NCBI GenBank assembly: GCA_030616475.1
Contig: JAUWXF010000004.1
Location: forward strand, 1-59,071
Direction of reading: 5' to 3'
DNA from: Desulfobacterales bacterium
GTDB lineage: Bacteria > Desulfobacterota > Desulfobacteria > Desulfobacterales > C00003060
Length of the DNA: 59,071 nt
The position numbers and the translations under genes are program-made. This document shows positions 43,825 through 52,216 of this stretch, piece after piece; positions within the stretch are counted from its first letter, which is position 1, and the number at the start of each line of letters is the position of its first letter. Under the pieces are notes generated by a model that had not been told where the DNA came from, searched no databases, and saw only the letters and a list, made by a program, of their open reading frames with translations.

Positions 43825-46131
43825 TCATAGTCTATGGTGAGACGATCCACTTTTCCATTTCCAGAGGATGAACCACAGAGAACCAGCCAAGGTCAACGGG
43901 GATACTATCGCTCCTATGCGAAAAGGCCAGGAAACAAAGCGCAATTGGACCTCATGGGTTCCTCCGTCCAGAGGCACGACGCGAAACAGGTAGTTGCCAC
44001 GAAGAATTGGCACCTTTTTCCCATCTACCGTAGCTTCCCATCCAGGGTAGAATATTTCACTCAAAACAAGATAGCCTGCCTGGTTGGCTGAAGCCTTGAT
44101 TCGAATGGCTTCATTACCATAATGTGTAATGAGACAGGAGCCTTCAAAATCTTTCCCGTCGCAGACCGGAAGCATGAAGCGTCGGCATTCAGGTCCAAAT
44201 ATGACCGTCTTTGTGGGGTCGAAATTATCATTCATCATGAAGTCTAAGATTTTTTTGTCTGGCACAATGACAGCCTTCGGCACCATTGACGCCCTGGGCA
44301 TGTAGTCAGCTAATTTCAAAACCCCTGCATGGTCAATAATATTGTATTTCACATTCAACATTCGAATGAGATTGTTATCCAGGCTTCTCACGTACCGCAC
44401 ATTTACCGCCTCAGAGGCAGTGGGCATGTTCTGGCTCTTGTTGAGATAGGCAAGATACCTTTTCAATATTAAGGGGTCATATCCCTGAATATCGTGGTAG
44501 CCATACAAGAGGCCCTCATTTGGATCAAAGAAGCTTCCTGTGGTGACAATACGATACAATTCTTCGTCGGTTTTCATAAAGTGCAGCGAGTCCATTTTTT
44601 CTTTAGATAAGCTCAAATTGGTTGTTCTGACGAGGGGATTTGCAAAGGACCAAAGGTCTACTGTGGTCACCAAGAGAAAGGCAACGATCAGAGAGGTGGA
44701 CCCCAGTCGGTGCGTGCAACGCAAATGAAGCAATGCTGTAACAAGGATAAAGAAACCTGCTCCGGTGAAAAGGGAGAGCCGCACTGTTTCGTGCAACCTG
44801 GGTATCAAATCTGGCGTTAGCCCTGAGGGCCCGGTGATTCTGAACACATAGTTAAAAAAATTAACAGGCCACAAGAAAAAGGCCACTATCAGCCCGCCAA
44901 AGAATAAGAAACCAACACCCACCATTATCTTGTATGGGCTTGGATACGATTCGAGCCGACCTAAACCATTCAATCCCACTGCTGCCAGGACAGAAAGAGA
45001 GAAAACATACAGATAAATTATTTGTGCTGGAATGCGAAAATGACCAAGGCCGGGCAAGTGATATATAAACCGGTATAAAGGGTTATATCGCCCTAGAGAC
45101 AGAAAGAGAGACAACAGTAAGAGTAAGAGAAAAAAAAACTGCACCTGATGGGTTTGAGCCTCCTTCTTTAAAAAGCAGAGCAGCAACAGCGGGCCTATGC
45201 CCACATATGCACAAAGTTCCCAGAATTGCCAATATTCTGACGATTTCCAGTAGCTACCATTTGCAGGATTTCCAAAAAAGTTAGGCATCAGGAATGTCAC
45301 AAAATTGACAGGATCAAAGGAATCGGTTGTGGCAAACTCGTATGTGACGCCACGGGAACGGGTGGAGAGTTGGGTGAATTCGTATGTGGGCAAGAGTTGC
45401 ACGGCTGCCAGAGCGAAGCCAAATAGTATAATGATGAGCATGCCGCCGGAAAGCCTGAAAATGCTGCTCCTCTCACCACGTTTGAGCCTTATACCAATAT
45501 GATATCCGCCATAAAGAAGTAAAGCGACAATGGTATAAAAGGCAATTTGCGGGAAGCCGCCCAGGATTTGAATGCCCAGAAACAGACCTGCCAGCATGGC
45601 ATGTCTTAAGTGAAGGAACTTGAGAAACTTGTGGAGGTAGAAAAAGATAAGAGGAATCCATATATAGTTCTGAACAAAGGTTAGATGTCCGGCATACAGA
45701 TGAGCCATAAAGAATCCGTTATAGGTGAAAATAATGGCAGAGAGGAAGGCGCCTGCTTTATTGACGGAAAGAGAGCGGACAAAGACATACATGAATATCG
45801 AACCGAGGATGCAGTGGATTATGATGGTATATCCGTAAGCATACTCTGTCGGCATGATATAAAAAAGGAAACCAAGGGGATAGAACATGGATGCCTGAAT
45901 ATTGGCAATAAAAGGTGTGCCGGAGAAAACGTAGGGATTCCAGAATGGAAGTGCACCGCAAGCCGAAACGTAGTCTCGAATGAATGCTTTTACGGGATAA
46001 AAATACAAGACAAAGTCGGAGCCAAACAGAGGTTTGCCAGAGGATATGACTTTACAAAAAAATATCAGTACAGATATCGTGAGGAGAAAAATGGGAAGGA
46101 GTTCCGACAACGTTTTTCTGTATTTGGTCAT
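43825..46131 (-). CDS. YfhO-family polytopic membrane protein
   Basis: The 768-residue protein is a YfhO paralogue of the preceding gene: FWNPYVFSGTPFIANIQASM, TYNGFFMAHLYAGHLTFVQN, many hydrophobic segments, and a C-terminal beta domain with EIFYPGWEATVDGKKVPILR and YLFRVVPLDGGTHEVQLRF. ATG 46131 is chosen since the 30 residues before it in the open frame are non-membrane and overlap the upstream methyltransferase. It has no spacer at all to the convergent YfhO stop. Presumed GT-C glycosyltransferase; acceptor unknown. Confidence 0.85.
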   Translation of the reverse strand: MTKYRKTLSELLPIFLLTISVLIFFCKVISSGKPLFGSDFVLYFYPVKAFIRDYVSACGALPFWNPYVFSGTPFIANIQASMFYPLGFLFYIMPTEYAYGYTIIIHCILGSIFMYVFVRSLSVNKAGAFLSAIIFTYNGFFMAHLYAGHLTFVQNYIWIPLIFFYLHKFLKFLHLRHAMLAGLFLGIQILGGFPQIAFYTIVALLLYGGYHIGIRLKRGERSSIFRLSGGMLIIILFGFALAAVQLLPTYEFTQLSTRSRGVTYEFATTDSFDPVNFVTFLMPNFFGNPANGSYWKSSEYWQFWELCAYVGIGPLLLLCFLKKEAQTHQVQFFFLLLLLLSLFLSLGRYNPLYRFIYHLPGLGHFRIPAQIIYLYVFSLSVLAAVGLNGLGRLESYPSPYKIMVGVGFLFFGGLIVAFFLWPVNFFNYVFRITGPSGLTPDLIPRLHETVRLSLFTGAGFFILVTALLHLRCTHRLGSTSLIVAFLLVTTVDLWSFANPLVRTTNLSLSKEKMDSLHFMKTDEELYRIVTTGSFFDPNEGLLYGYHDIQGYDPLILKRYLAYLNKSQNMPTASEAVNVRYVRSLDNNLIRMLNVKYNIIDHAGVLKLADYMPRASMVPKAVIVPDKKILDFMMNDNFDPTKTVIFGPECRRFMLPVCDGKDFEGSCLITHYGNEAIRIKASANQAGYLVLSEIFYPGWEATVDGKKVPILRGNYLFRVVPLDGGTHEVQLRFVSWPFRIGAIVSPLTLAGSLWFILWKWKSGSSHHRL

Positions 46132-46142
46132 TCTGGGTGAGC

Positions 46143-46901
46143 TCAAGGCAACCCTCGGTTGGCTTTTTGAAGAGTCAACAAAAGAGAAACACCAAAGGGG
46201 AAATTGAAAAATTTGAGGCAACGAATCTCAGATACAAACAATGAGGTTAGGAGGGCGTTAATCCACCGTGGCAGACACATAAAGAAGTCAGACTGTGCTT
46301 TTGGTTTGTTGGATAAAAACTTTTTCAGCTTTCTCACTGCCAGGATTGGGAGGACAAGGGCCGTGTTGTAATAGCTGCTCTTTGTCACCCTACAATTGAG
46401 ATGGTTGACCTTTTTGAGGATCTGTTTTCGGGTATAGCGCCGTCGGTGGTGCAGGGCAACATCATGAGAACTCCACAACACGTTGAAGGCCGGTACCGTC
46501 AAGATAATATGCCCCCCCGGTTTGCAAACGCGAACCATCTCATTTAACAAGGTAGAATCATCGTCAAGGTGTTCCAATACGTCAAGGCATAAGATTGCTG
46601 AAAAACTGCCTCCCTTGAATGGAATGGATTGGCTGGCATCTGAACGAACAACGAGGTTCAAATCTCTTTTTCTCAAGAAGCGGATGGCTTCCGATGACAG
46701 TTCCATGCCGTAGGCAACGCCAAAGCTTTCCAAGAGTTTTAGTATAACGCCGGTTCCACACCCGATGTCGAGTATCTTCTCCTGCATTATGCCGTCCAAA
46801 GAGAACCCGTTTAAGACAGTTCTGACCAGAGACTGTTTGCCGATAAACCACCAGTACGATTGTTCAATGTCATACATGACCTTATATTCGTTTTTTTCCA
46901 T
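46143..46901 (-). CDS. Class I SAM-dependent methyltransferase
   Basis: The 252-residue protein has ILDIGCGTGVILKLLESFG, YGMELSSEA and LDVLEHLDDDSTLLNEMVRV, then TVPAFNVLWSSHDVALHHRR, a layout common in methyltransferases next to polyprenyl-phosphate glycosyltransferases. It is the intact homologue of the interrupted gene at 39961-40698. It overlaps the upstream GT2 by 20 bases and ends 11 bases before the YfhO gene, so GT2, methyltransferase and YfhO appear to work as one unit, mirrored in the other operon. Confidence 0.85.
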   Translation of the reverse strand: MEKNEYKVMYDIEQSYWWFIGKQSLVRTVLNGFSLDGIMQEKILDIGCGTGVILKLLESFGVAYGMELSSEAIRFLRKRDLNLVVRSDASQSIPFKGGSFSAILCLDVLEHLDDDSTLLNEMVRVCKPGGHIILTVPAFNVLWSSHDVALHHRRRYTRKQILKKVNHLNCRVTKSSYYNTALVLPILAVRKLKKFLSNKPKAQSDFFMCLPRWINALLTSLFVSEIRCLKFFNFPFGVSLLLTLQKANRGLP

Positions 46902-47631
46902 CGCCGCACTGTTTGTAAGTGTTTGTGAGATAATAATACTGTATCTGTAACATCTCGGTGAGTGTCCTAACGGAAGCTGATGCTACTTTAACTTTGGAGT
47001 CAAAAGAGTGATACCATTCTACGGGTATTTCGCCGATGGCATAGCCGAGTTTTTGGGCAAGAAAGATTATTTCGGCGTCATAGCCCCATCTTTCGATTCT
47101 TGATCGAGAAAAGATGTCCAAGGCAGCCTCTTTCTCGAATCCCTTTAATCCGCACGTAATATCAGAGACTCTCAAGCCGAGGCTCAGTTGTGCAAGCCTT
47201 CGAAAGACCCCTCCCAAGAACTGCCGCACAAGATGTTCACGAACTCTGAGAGATGACTGTGGCAGATGTCTTGATCCGATGACCATTGGAATACCACGTT
47301 CCAATCTTTTCAGACATCTACTGATAAAATGAACCGGCACAGCTAGGTCGGCATCGGTAGAGACAATATATTTCCCAGTAGCATCCAGAACACCACTTTT
47401 AACAGCATGTCCTTTGCCTTTGTTCAAGAGGCTATTCAAAAAACGCACTCGCTGGGTGTCTCGAACAATTTCTTCAATAATAGAGGCCGTATTGTCAGTG
47501 CTTCCGTCATTGACAAGGATAATTTCATAATCTTTTTTCAAAGTGTCGAGATACGCCTTGATGGTTTCAAGGTTTTTGTTCAGGCAACTTTCTTCATTAT
47601 AAAGGGGAATGACAAGAGACAAATAGCACAT
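46882..47631 (-). CDS. GT2 glycosyltransferase, polyprenyl-phosphate type
   Basis: The 249-residue protein has LSLVIPLYNEESCLNKNLET, LVNDGSTDNTASIIEEIV and the metal site STDADLAVPVHF, typical of dolichyl-phosphate glucosyltransferase-like GT2 enzymes (Alg5/DPM group). No anchor segment is clear. It is three bases after the DUF2723-TPR gene and overlaps the methyltransferase. Likely makes a polyprenyl-phosphate sugar for the adjacent YfhO or DUF2723 proteins; the sugar is not known. Confidence 0.88.
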   Translation of the reverse strand: MCYLSLVIPLYNEESCLNKNLETIKAYLDTLKKDYEIILVNDGSTDNTASIIEEIVRDTQRVRFLNSLLNKGKGHAVKSGVLDATGKYIVSTDADLAVPVHFISRCLKRLERGIPMVIGSRHLPQSSLRVREHLVRQFLGGVFRRLAQLSLGLRVSDITCGLKGFEKEAALDIFSRSRIERWGYDAEIIFLAQKLGYAIGEIPVEWYHSFDSKVKVASASVRTLTEMLQIQYYYLTNTYKQCGDGKKRI

Positions 47632-47634
47632 GGT

Positions 47635-49776
47635 CTATCGGATTTTGGATTTGCGGCTCACGCCTTGACACGAAGTGAAGCCTGCGCCAAAACAGTACGG
47701 ATTTTGGATTTTGGATTTATCAACAGTGCTCTGTTTCAGCCCGTGTTCTTTCAGAAACTTTTCGAGTTTCGGTTGGTTCACATTGATGGCCAGCGACTTT
47801 TGAAAGGCAACTACTGCCTCCTCCTCTTTTCCTTCATGGTAGAGGGCCAGACCGAGATTGTTATAATAGCCGTGATTTTCGGGACGCAGATCGATTGCCT
47901 TACGATAAGACCTTGCGGCTTTGTCATAATTACCAAGCTTTTGATAGTAATATCCCCAGTTGTTGTATACCCCGCTCAGGTCTTCATAATAGATTAAGGC
48001 TTTTTCCAACTCCAACCGAGCCTCCTCAAAAAAATCTCGATCTGTTAGAAAGACGGCAATATCAGAGTGGATGGTCGTGTCGTCATGCCCCACCGTGGAT
48101 GCCAACTGCATCGATTTCAGGCCGGAGTCCGGCTGGCCAGTCATAAAGAAGTATTTGCCCAGAGCAAAATGAAAATAGGCAGATACTTCCCGACTCATGA
48201 AATCTTTTTGAAACTGGTCATATATGCTTTCCGTAATGTAACGAGACCAGACGGTTTCTCCTGCGTCATGAGGCAATGGAGTAATGCTCGGCGTGACTTT
48301 GTAAAGAATGCCATATGGATACATGGTAAATTGGTTTGGGACAGAAACAATAGATGGGTTAAAGACGGCGAAATAGGTACTATCTCCGGCCTTTTCTATA
48401 ATGCGTTTTTCGACGACAGGTCTAAGCTGCTTCCATTTGCTGGAAGACTTTTCCTTGTATTCGTCTACATAAGGCATCTTAAAAAAAAGATTATGGCGGT
48501 CATAGAGTGTAACATCTTCTCGCATCCTTTCAACTATCCGACCGTAAGTGACAGGGAAGATGTTGTTGTCTCCATCCAGAAAGAGTGTTGCTCCGTTGTC
48601 TACGGTTCTAAAGATATTAAGGGCATGCTCGTAGGCCGTATAGTTGCGACTTTGGTTGCAAAGGTCATAATTGAAAGTGAGAGGTACCGCCGGCACTATG
48701 CAGGCGGCGATATTAACAGCTCTGAAGGTCATCTTGCCAACAGAGGAGTGTCGTCTTGCCGCCTCAAGGATACGGGCTGTCCCCGTGCCCACAAGAATGG
48801 CCAAGATGACGCAAGAGGGAAGACCAAAGGGTGTAATTTCAAGGGAAATAATGTTAAGGAAGACGCCGTAGACGAGATCAAAGAGAACAACTGCTACGAA
48901 GAATGTCTGCCAGCGGGCTGAGGGTAACTTCAGCCATCCCCACACGGCGAGAGGTAGCACAAGGCCAAACTGGCTTCCCACAAACCAGAGAATTTCCTTG
49001 GTGCGAAGCAGGTATTCAAATGAACTCTTGGTCAGGAGATAGCCTCCCCGATGAGCGCGGCCAGTCACATGTGCCAAGAATCGACTCAGCGTATTCGGGT
49101 CTCCCCAGTGGATAGCTGCCCCTGCATCGGTTCGAATTGGCAGATAGAGGTAAATAGAGAGGGCAAGAAGAAAGAAAACAGAGAGGAGAAGAAAGTTTTT
49201 CAAGTTTAAGAGTGTCTTACGATCAGCAGACAATATCAGGAAAAGCACCGCCGGGGCGAGCATGACCGTTTGCATATGGTTGCCGAAACTCAGTCCCGTT
49301 ATGAAAACGAAGAGGGCCAGCCGGCAAAACGTCCGCTTCTCATCCCACCACCAAAGGAGCCTTATCAGCAGCGCTACAAAAAAGGTGTGCAGGGTATAGA
49401 CTTCCGCACACACGGTTTGAGACCAAAATACTGGCGCAAAGGTCAAAACAAGAGACCCGACAAAGGCAGATACCCGAGAAAAAGTAGTCTTGAGTATGAA
49501 GGAGTAGACAAGCCATACAGTCAGGACAGCGAACACAGTTGACATGAGGTTCACTCGGAAGCCGATATTGCCGAGCGGAATGAGGCAAAAGAGTTTCCCA
49601 AGGAGGGCATAAAGGGGATAGCCACTATTATGGGGAATTCCAAGGCAAAATGCTGAAGCAGTGAATTCTCCGCTATCGCCTAGGTAGACAGTGGGACACA
49701 TGGTACTCAGATAGACCCCAAAGACTGATATGGCCAAAGCCGCTGGGATATAGTTGCGTAAAGAGTGACTCTCCAT
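47635..49776 (-). CDS. DUF2723 membrane protein with C-terminal TPRs
   Basis: The 713-residue protein has the DUF2723 first loop TVYLGDSGEFTASAFCLGIP followed by HNSGYPLYALLGKLF, where the acidic residues correspond to GT-C catalysis, about eleven hydrophobic segments, and a C-terminal TPR part (GVYNNWGYYYQKLGNYDKAA, GYYNNLGLALYHEGKEEEAV). The final 27 residues (from KSKIQNPYCFGAGF on) are encoded by repeat sequence and look unrelated to function. ATG 49776 is chosen; an open frame continues upstream into the next gene. Related DUF2723 proteins have been reported as protein O-mannosyltransferases. Confidence 0.82.
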   Translation of the reverse strand: MESHSLRNYIPAALAISVFGVYLSTMCPTVYLGDSGEFTASAFCLGIPHNSGYPLYALLGKLFCLIPLGNIGFRVNLMSTVFAVLTVWLVYSFILKTTFSRVSAFVGSLVLTFAPVFWSQTVCAEVYTLHTFFVALLIRLLWWWDEKRTFCRLALFVFITGLSFGNHMQTVMLAPAVLFLILSADRKTLLNLKNFLLLSVFFLLALSIYLYLPIRTDAGAAIHWGDPNTLSRFLAHVTGRAHRGGYLLTKSSFEYLLRTKEILWFVGSQFGLVLPLAVWGWLKLPSARWQTFFVAVVLFDLVYGVFLNIISLEITPFGLPSCVILAILVGTGTARILEAARRHSSVGKMTFRAVNIAACIVPAVPLTFNYDLCNQSRNYTAYEHALNIFRTVDNGATLFLDGDNNIFPVTYGRIVERMREDVTLYDRHNLFFKMPYVDEYKEKSSSKWKQLRPVVEKRIIEKAGDSTYFAVFNPSIVSVPNQFTMYPYGILYKVTPSITPLPHDAGETVWSRYITESIYDQFQKDFMSREVSAYFHFALGKYFFMTGQPDSGLKSMQLASTVGHDDTTIHSDIAVFLTDRDFFEEARLELEKALIYYEDLSGVYNNWGYYYQKLGNYDKAARSYRKAIDLRPENHGYYNNLGLALYHEGKEEEAVVAFQKSLAINVNQPKLEKFLKEHGLKQSTVDKSKIQNPYCFGAGFTSCQGVSRKSKIR
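47638..47720. repeat. ATTTTGGATTT-type repeat forming the gene's 3' end
   Basis: Two blocks of GGATTTTGGATTT flank a GTGAAGCCTGCGCC segment. The block is read as the C-terminal tail of the DUF2723 protein on the minus strand. Similar GGATTTTGGATT-like words occur in spacers of this window; this copy supplies the last codons of the gene. Confidence 0.55.
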
Positions 49777-49844
49777 GCTCAATATGTGCTTCAAGGATGG
49801 ATCATGCGCGTGTTGTGCCACGCCAGCCCGTGTGGTTTCACGGA

Positions 49845-50822
49845 TCAATCCCGCTTTCCAAGAAAAAGTGTCGTCGTGCTTCCGGAACCGAACAGTGAGA
49901 ACAAATTTGCAATGAAAAAGGCGACTCCTGTCAATGGCAGCAAGACTGACAGCCCCAGGGCGCTCCTCAAAGCATCTATGTCTCTGCAAGCTTTGTGCCT
50001 ATGCACTCCCCGTATGAGATTAAATGGATAGAGGCGGTCGAATCCAAGCATGCTGTATAGGTAAGACAGGGTATCAATCACGTTATATTCCTGTGAGAAA
50101 TGCTGGTGTCGAATGATACGGTATCCTTTGGTTTGGAGAAACGCGGCCAAGCGATTCATGTCAAAGTGGATCAAATGGCGAGGTAGATCTAGATGCAACC
50201 AGGACCGACCCGATAGACGACTCTGGAGGCTTTCCATGTGAGGTGCTGAAATGACTAAGATACCTTCGGGGGCAAGGAGGCGGCCAGCGATCTTTAAGGC
50301 TTTTCCGGGCTGGGGCAGATGCTCCAGGGAATGCCAGAAACAGATGGCCTGATACTGTTGGGGCAGTCGTTTAGCAGCCTGGTCTAATGTGCGGAAGATT
50401 TCTTGATTCAGGTTTTTTCGTGCCCGCACAGCAGCCACGGTATCCAGTTCAACTCCATCAACTTCATATCCCCAGCGTTTTAGAAATTTGAGCATCACAC
50501 CCCTGCCACAGCCCACGTCGAGGATACGGCCTGCTGGTACCAACCTCCGTATGGCTCTTGCGCGTAGGTATCGAAAGAATCGGACGATAGCTTCTACAGG
50601 ACCAAGAAATTTTCCCTCTCCAGAGCCGTAGTAATCTTCGTCATAATATCTTGCCAGGGTCTCAGGATCAGGCATAGGATTCAAAAAGGAAGTTCCACAC
50701 TCTGAACATTGATACAATGTCCAATTGCCTGGCATGATGCGCTGGTAGCCCGAGCGGGGACTGGTACTGTTCGATTCACATAGCGGGCAGACGGGATTGG
50801 GGGTTTGGGCAACTATTGTCAT
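49845..50822 (-). CDS. SAM methyltransferase with N-terminal zinc ribbon
   Basis: The 325-residue protein starts with a four-cysteine ribbon (VCPLCESNS near 12 and YQCSECGTSFLNPMP near 37), then a YYDEDYYGSGEGKF segment and motif I ILDVGCGRGVMLKFLKRWG near 98. SLEHLPQPGKALKIAGRLL follows. This layout is shared by many methyltransferases of cell-envelope loci. A hydrophobic stretch near the C-terminus (VLLPLTGVAFFIANLFSLF) may sit in the membrane. It leads the unit with DUF2723, GT2, methyltransferase and YfhO genes. Confidence 0.85.
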   Translation of the reverse strand: MTIVAQTPNPVCPLCESNSTSPRSGYQRIMPGNWTLYQCSECGTSFLNPMPDPETLARYYDEDYYGSGEGKFLGPVEAIVRFFRYLRARAIRRLVPAGRILDVGCGRGVMLKFLKRWGYEVDGVELDTVAAVRARKNLNQEIFRTLDQAAKRLPQQYQAICFWHSLEHLPQPGKALKIAGRLLAPEGILVISAPHMESLQSRLSGRSWLHLDLPRHLIHFDMNRLAAFLQTKGYRIIRHQHFSQEYNVIDTLSYLYSMLGFDRLYPFNLIRGVHRHKACRDIDALRSALGLSVLLPLTGVAFFIANLFSLFGSGSTTTLFLGKRD

Positions 50823-50846
50823 GAATCAATGTAGTGCTTTTTGTTA

Positions 50847-50914
50847 GACAGGATCTACCCCAGTGGAAGTAAAGGATAACTTCACGGGGCAGGCACGATT
50901 TCATGGATTTTTTT
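50847..50914 (+). repeat. GACAGGAT-CCCC/GGGG palindromic repeat, copy 2
   Basis: Starts GACAGGATCTACCCCAGTGG and ends TTCACGGGGCAGGCACGAT plus GGATTTTTTT. The arms CCCCAGTGGAAGT and ACTTCACGGGG pair with one-base bulges. The arm bases differ from copy 3 while pairing is kept, which supports a structured element. Confidence 0.78.
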
Positions 50915-50929
50915 GCTTTTTCCCTTTAT

Positions 50930-50970
50930 ACCCCCTCACCCTAACCCTCTCCCGCCAGGGGAGAGGGAAC
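50930..50970. repeat. CCCTCTCCC/GGGAGAGGG hairpin repeat
   Basis: CACCCTAACCCTCTCCC followed by GCCA and GGGGAGAGGG gives a nine-pair GC-rich stem (50945-50953 with 50959-50967). This word is a familiar dispersed repeat in several proteobacterial genomes. It lies between copy 2 of the GACAGGAT family and the twin-hairpin repeat, so three repeats sit end to end. Confidence 0.7.
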
Positions 50971-51025
50971 TATGACGGGGCTTGCGGGGAGCAAGCCGGT
51001 CAACTGTCTGTGCCGTCAAGTTATG

Positions 51026-51093
51026 AAATCGCTGCGCGATTTAATACGACGCGGCTACGCCGCTCAAGAAAAGGAAATTCCTATGCTATCAAG
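51026..51093 (-). repeat. Twin-hairpin AAATCGC / GCGGC repeat
   Basis: AAATCGC-TGC-GCGATTT (51026-51042) and GCGGC-TAC-GCCGC (51051-51063) are perfect stems, followed by AAGGAAATTCC and TATGCTATCAAG to 51093. The tail supplies the last ten codons (LDSIGISFS and stop) of the GT2 gene on the minus strand. Same element as at 23884-23991 and 54814-54854. Confidence 0.82.
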
Positions 51094-51831
51094 TTGGGTA
51101 AAGAGACGGTCTTTGCGTAATCCCCACCGGTGCAGCCGGAACGAAACTGACGTCTTGACAACTCCAATGCCGTATAAAATGGCCTTAGAGAAACTAATAG
51201 ACGAGGAATCTTCCATGTAGCGTGTGGGGCAAGTGACCTCGCCGATATTGAATCCTGCATATATGATCTGTGAAAGCATCTGGTTGTCAAAGACAAAATC
51301 GTCGTCATTCTTTTCTAATGGCAGTGTTTCCAGGACCTTCCTGGAAAATGCTCGATAACCCGTGTGATATTCGGACAGCTTGTACCCGAGCAGCAAGTTT
51401 TGGATGAGGGTAAGTACGCGGTTGGCCACATACTTATAATGTGGCATGCCTCCCCGTAACGCCCCCACACCGAGAATGCGGGACCCCAACACACAATCAA
51501 ACAGCCCCTCGGCTATGAGCGAAGCCATGGCAGTGATGAGCTTTGGCGTATATTGATAGTCAGGGTGGACCATGATAACAATATCTGCACCCAATTTGAT
51601 GGCTTCCCTGTAGCATGTCTTTTGATTGCCGCCGTAGCCACGATTCTTTGAATGGACGATGGTATTGATACCGAGAGACCGAGCGATTTCAGCTGTCCTG
51701 TCCAGGCTTTGATCGTCTACCAGAATGACGTCGTCCACGATTTCCCTTGGAACTTCTGCGTAAGTCTTTCGTAAAGTTCTTTCCGCGTTGTAGGCGGGCA
51801 TAACCACCACGATGTTTTTTCCTTTGAGCAT
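51064..51831 (-). CDS. GT2 glycosyltransferase
   Basis: The 255-residue protein has IVVVMPAYNAERTLRKTYAE, LVDDQSLDRTAEIARSLG, NRGYGGNQKTCYREAI and VHPDYQYTPKLITAM, where the metal site is HPD rather than DxD, a known variant clade of polyprenyl-phosphate-type GT2 enzymes. It ends in VSFRLHRWGLRKDRLF and a repeat-encoded tail of about nine residues. Upstream lies a 385-base repeat-rich spacer, so it may have its own promoter, or be carried with the downstream methyltransferase gene. Confidence 0.86.
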   Translation of the reverse strand: MLKGKNIVVVMPAYNAERTLRKTYAEVPREIVDDVILVDDQSLDRTAEIARSLGINTIVHSKNRGYGGNQKTCYREAIKLGADIVIMVHPDYQYTPKLITAMASLIAEGLFDCVLGSRILGVGALRGGMPHYKYVANRVLTLIQNLLLGYKLSEYHTGYRAFSRKVLETLPLEKNDDDFVFDNQMLSQIIYAGFNIGEVTCPTRYMEDSSSISFSKAILYGIGVVKTSVSFRLHRWGLRKDRLFTQLDSIGISFS

Positions 51832-51866
51832 TTAGCGAAGTCTCTCCTAACCTCGTGTTTTATTTA

Positions 51867-51934
51867 GACAGGATACACCCCAGTTAAATATGGTGGTTCA
51901 TTTAACGGGGCGGGCAGGATATACTGGATTTTTT
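51867..51934 (+). repeat. GACAGGAT-CCCC/GGGG palindromic repeat, copy 3
   Basis: Starts GACAGGATACACCCC, arms CCCCAGTTAAAT and ATTTAACGGGG pair with a single bulged A, ends GGGCAGGATATACTGGATTT. It is the cleanest palindrome of the family in this window. Confidence 0.82.
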
Positions 51935-52036
51935 CTTGGTTTCAGGAAACGGAATAGATGAAAAGAAATCATGTTAATCCTGTCAATCCTGTCGGCAAAA
52001 AGTTCTATCCGTGCGGTTAATTCCTAAATCTCTAAA

Positions 52037-52205
52037 TTCGCCCGCCTGCCACCCGCCTGCCAGCGCCACGCTCGCCTGGCAGCAAATGCCTGCACACATG
52101 GCACTGGCGGGCAGGCAATCCCTTAATTCCGGCACGTCCGCCTCACTCCGCCCGCCCGCCGCGCCTGAGCGCTCGCGATGGCGGGCAGGCTTGGCAGGAG
52201 GGCGG
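52037..52205. repeat. GCCCGCC/GGCGGGC-rich repeat block
   Basis: Several CCCGCCTGCCA and GGCGGGCAGGC words in both orientations can fold into nested GC-rich hairpins. The same words occur at 55215-55340, inside pyrC at 58608-58650 and at 58963-59055. No gene is seen in the 51832-52216 spacer besides this block and copy 3. Confidence 0.72.
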
Positions 52206-52216
52206 GTTTATCCGGG

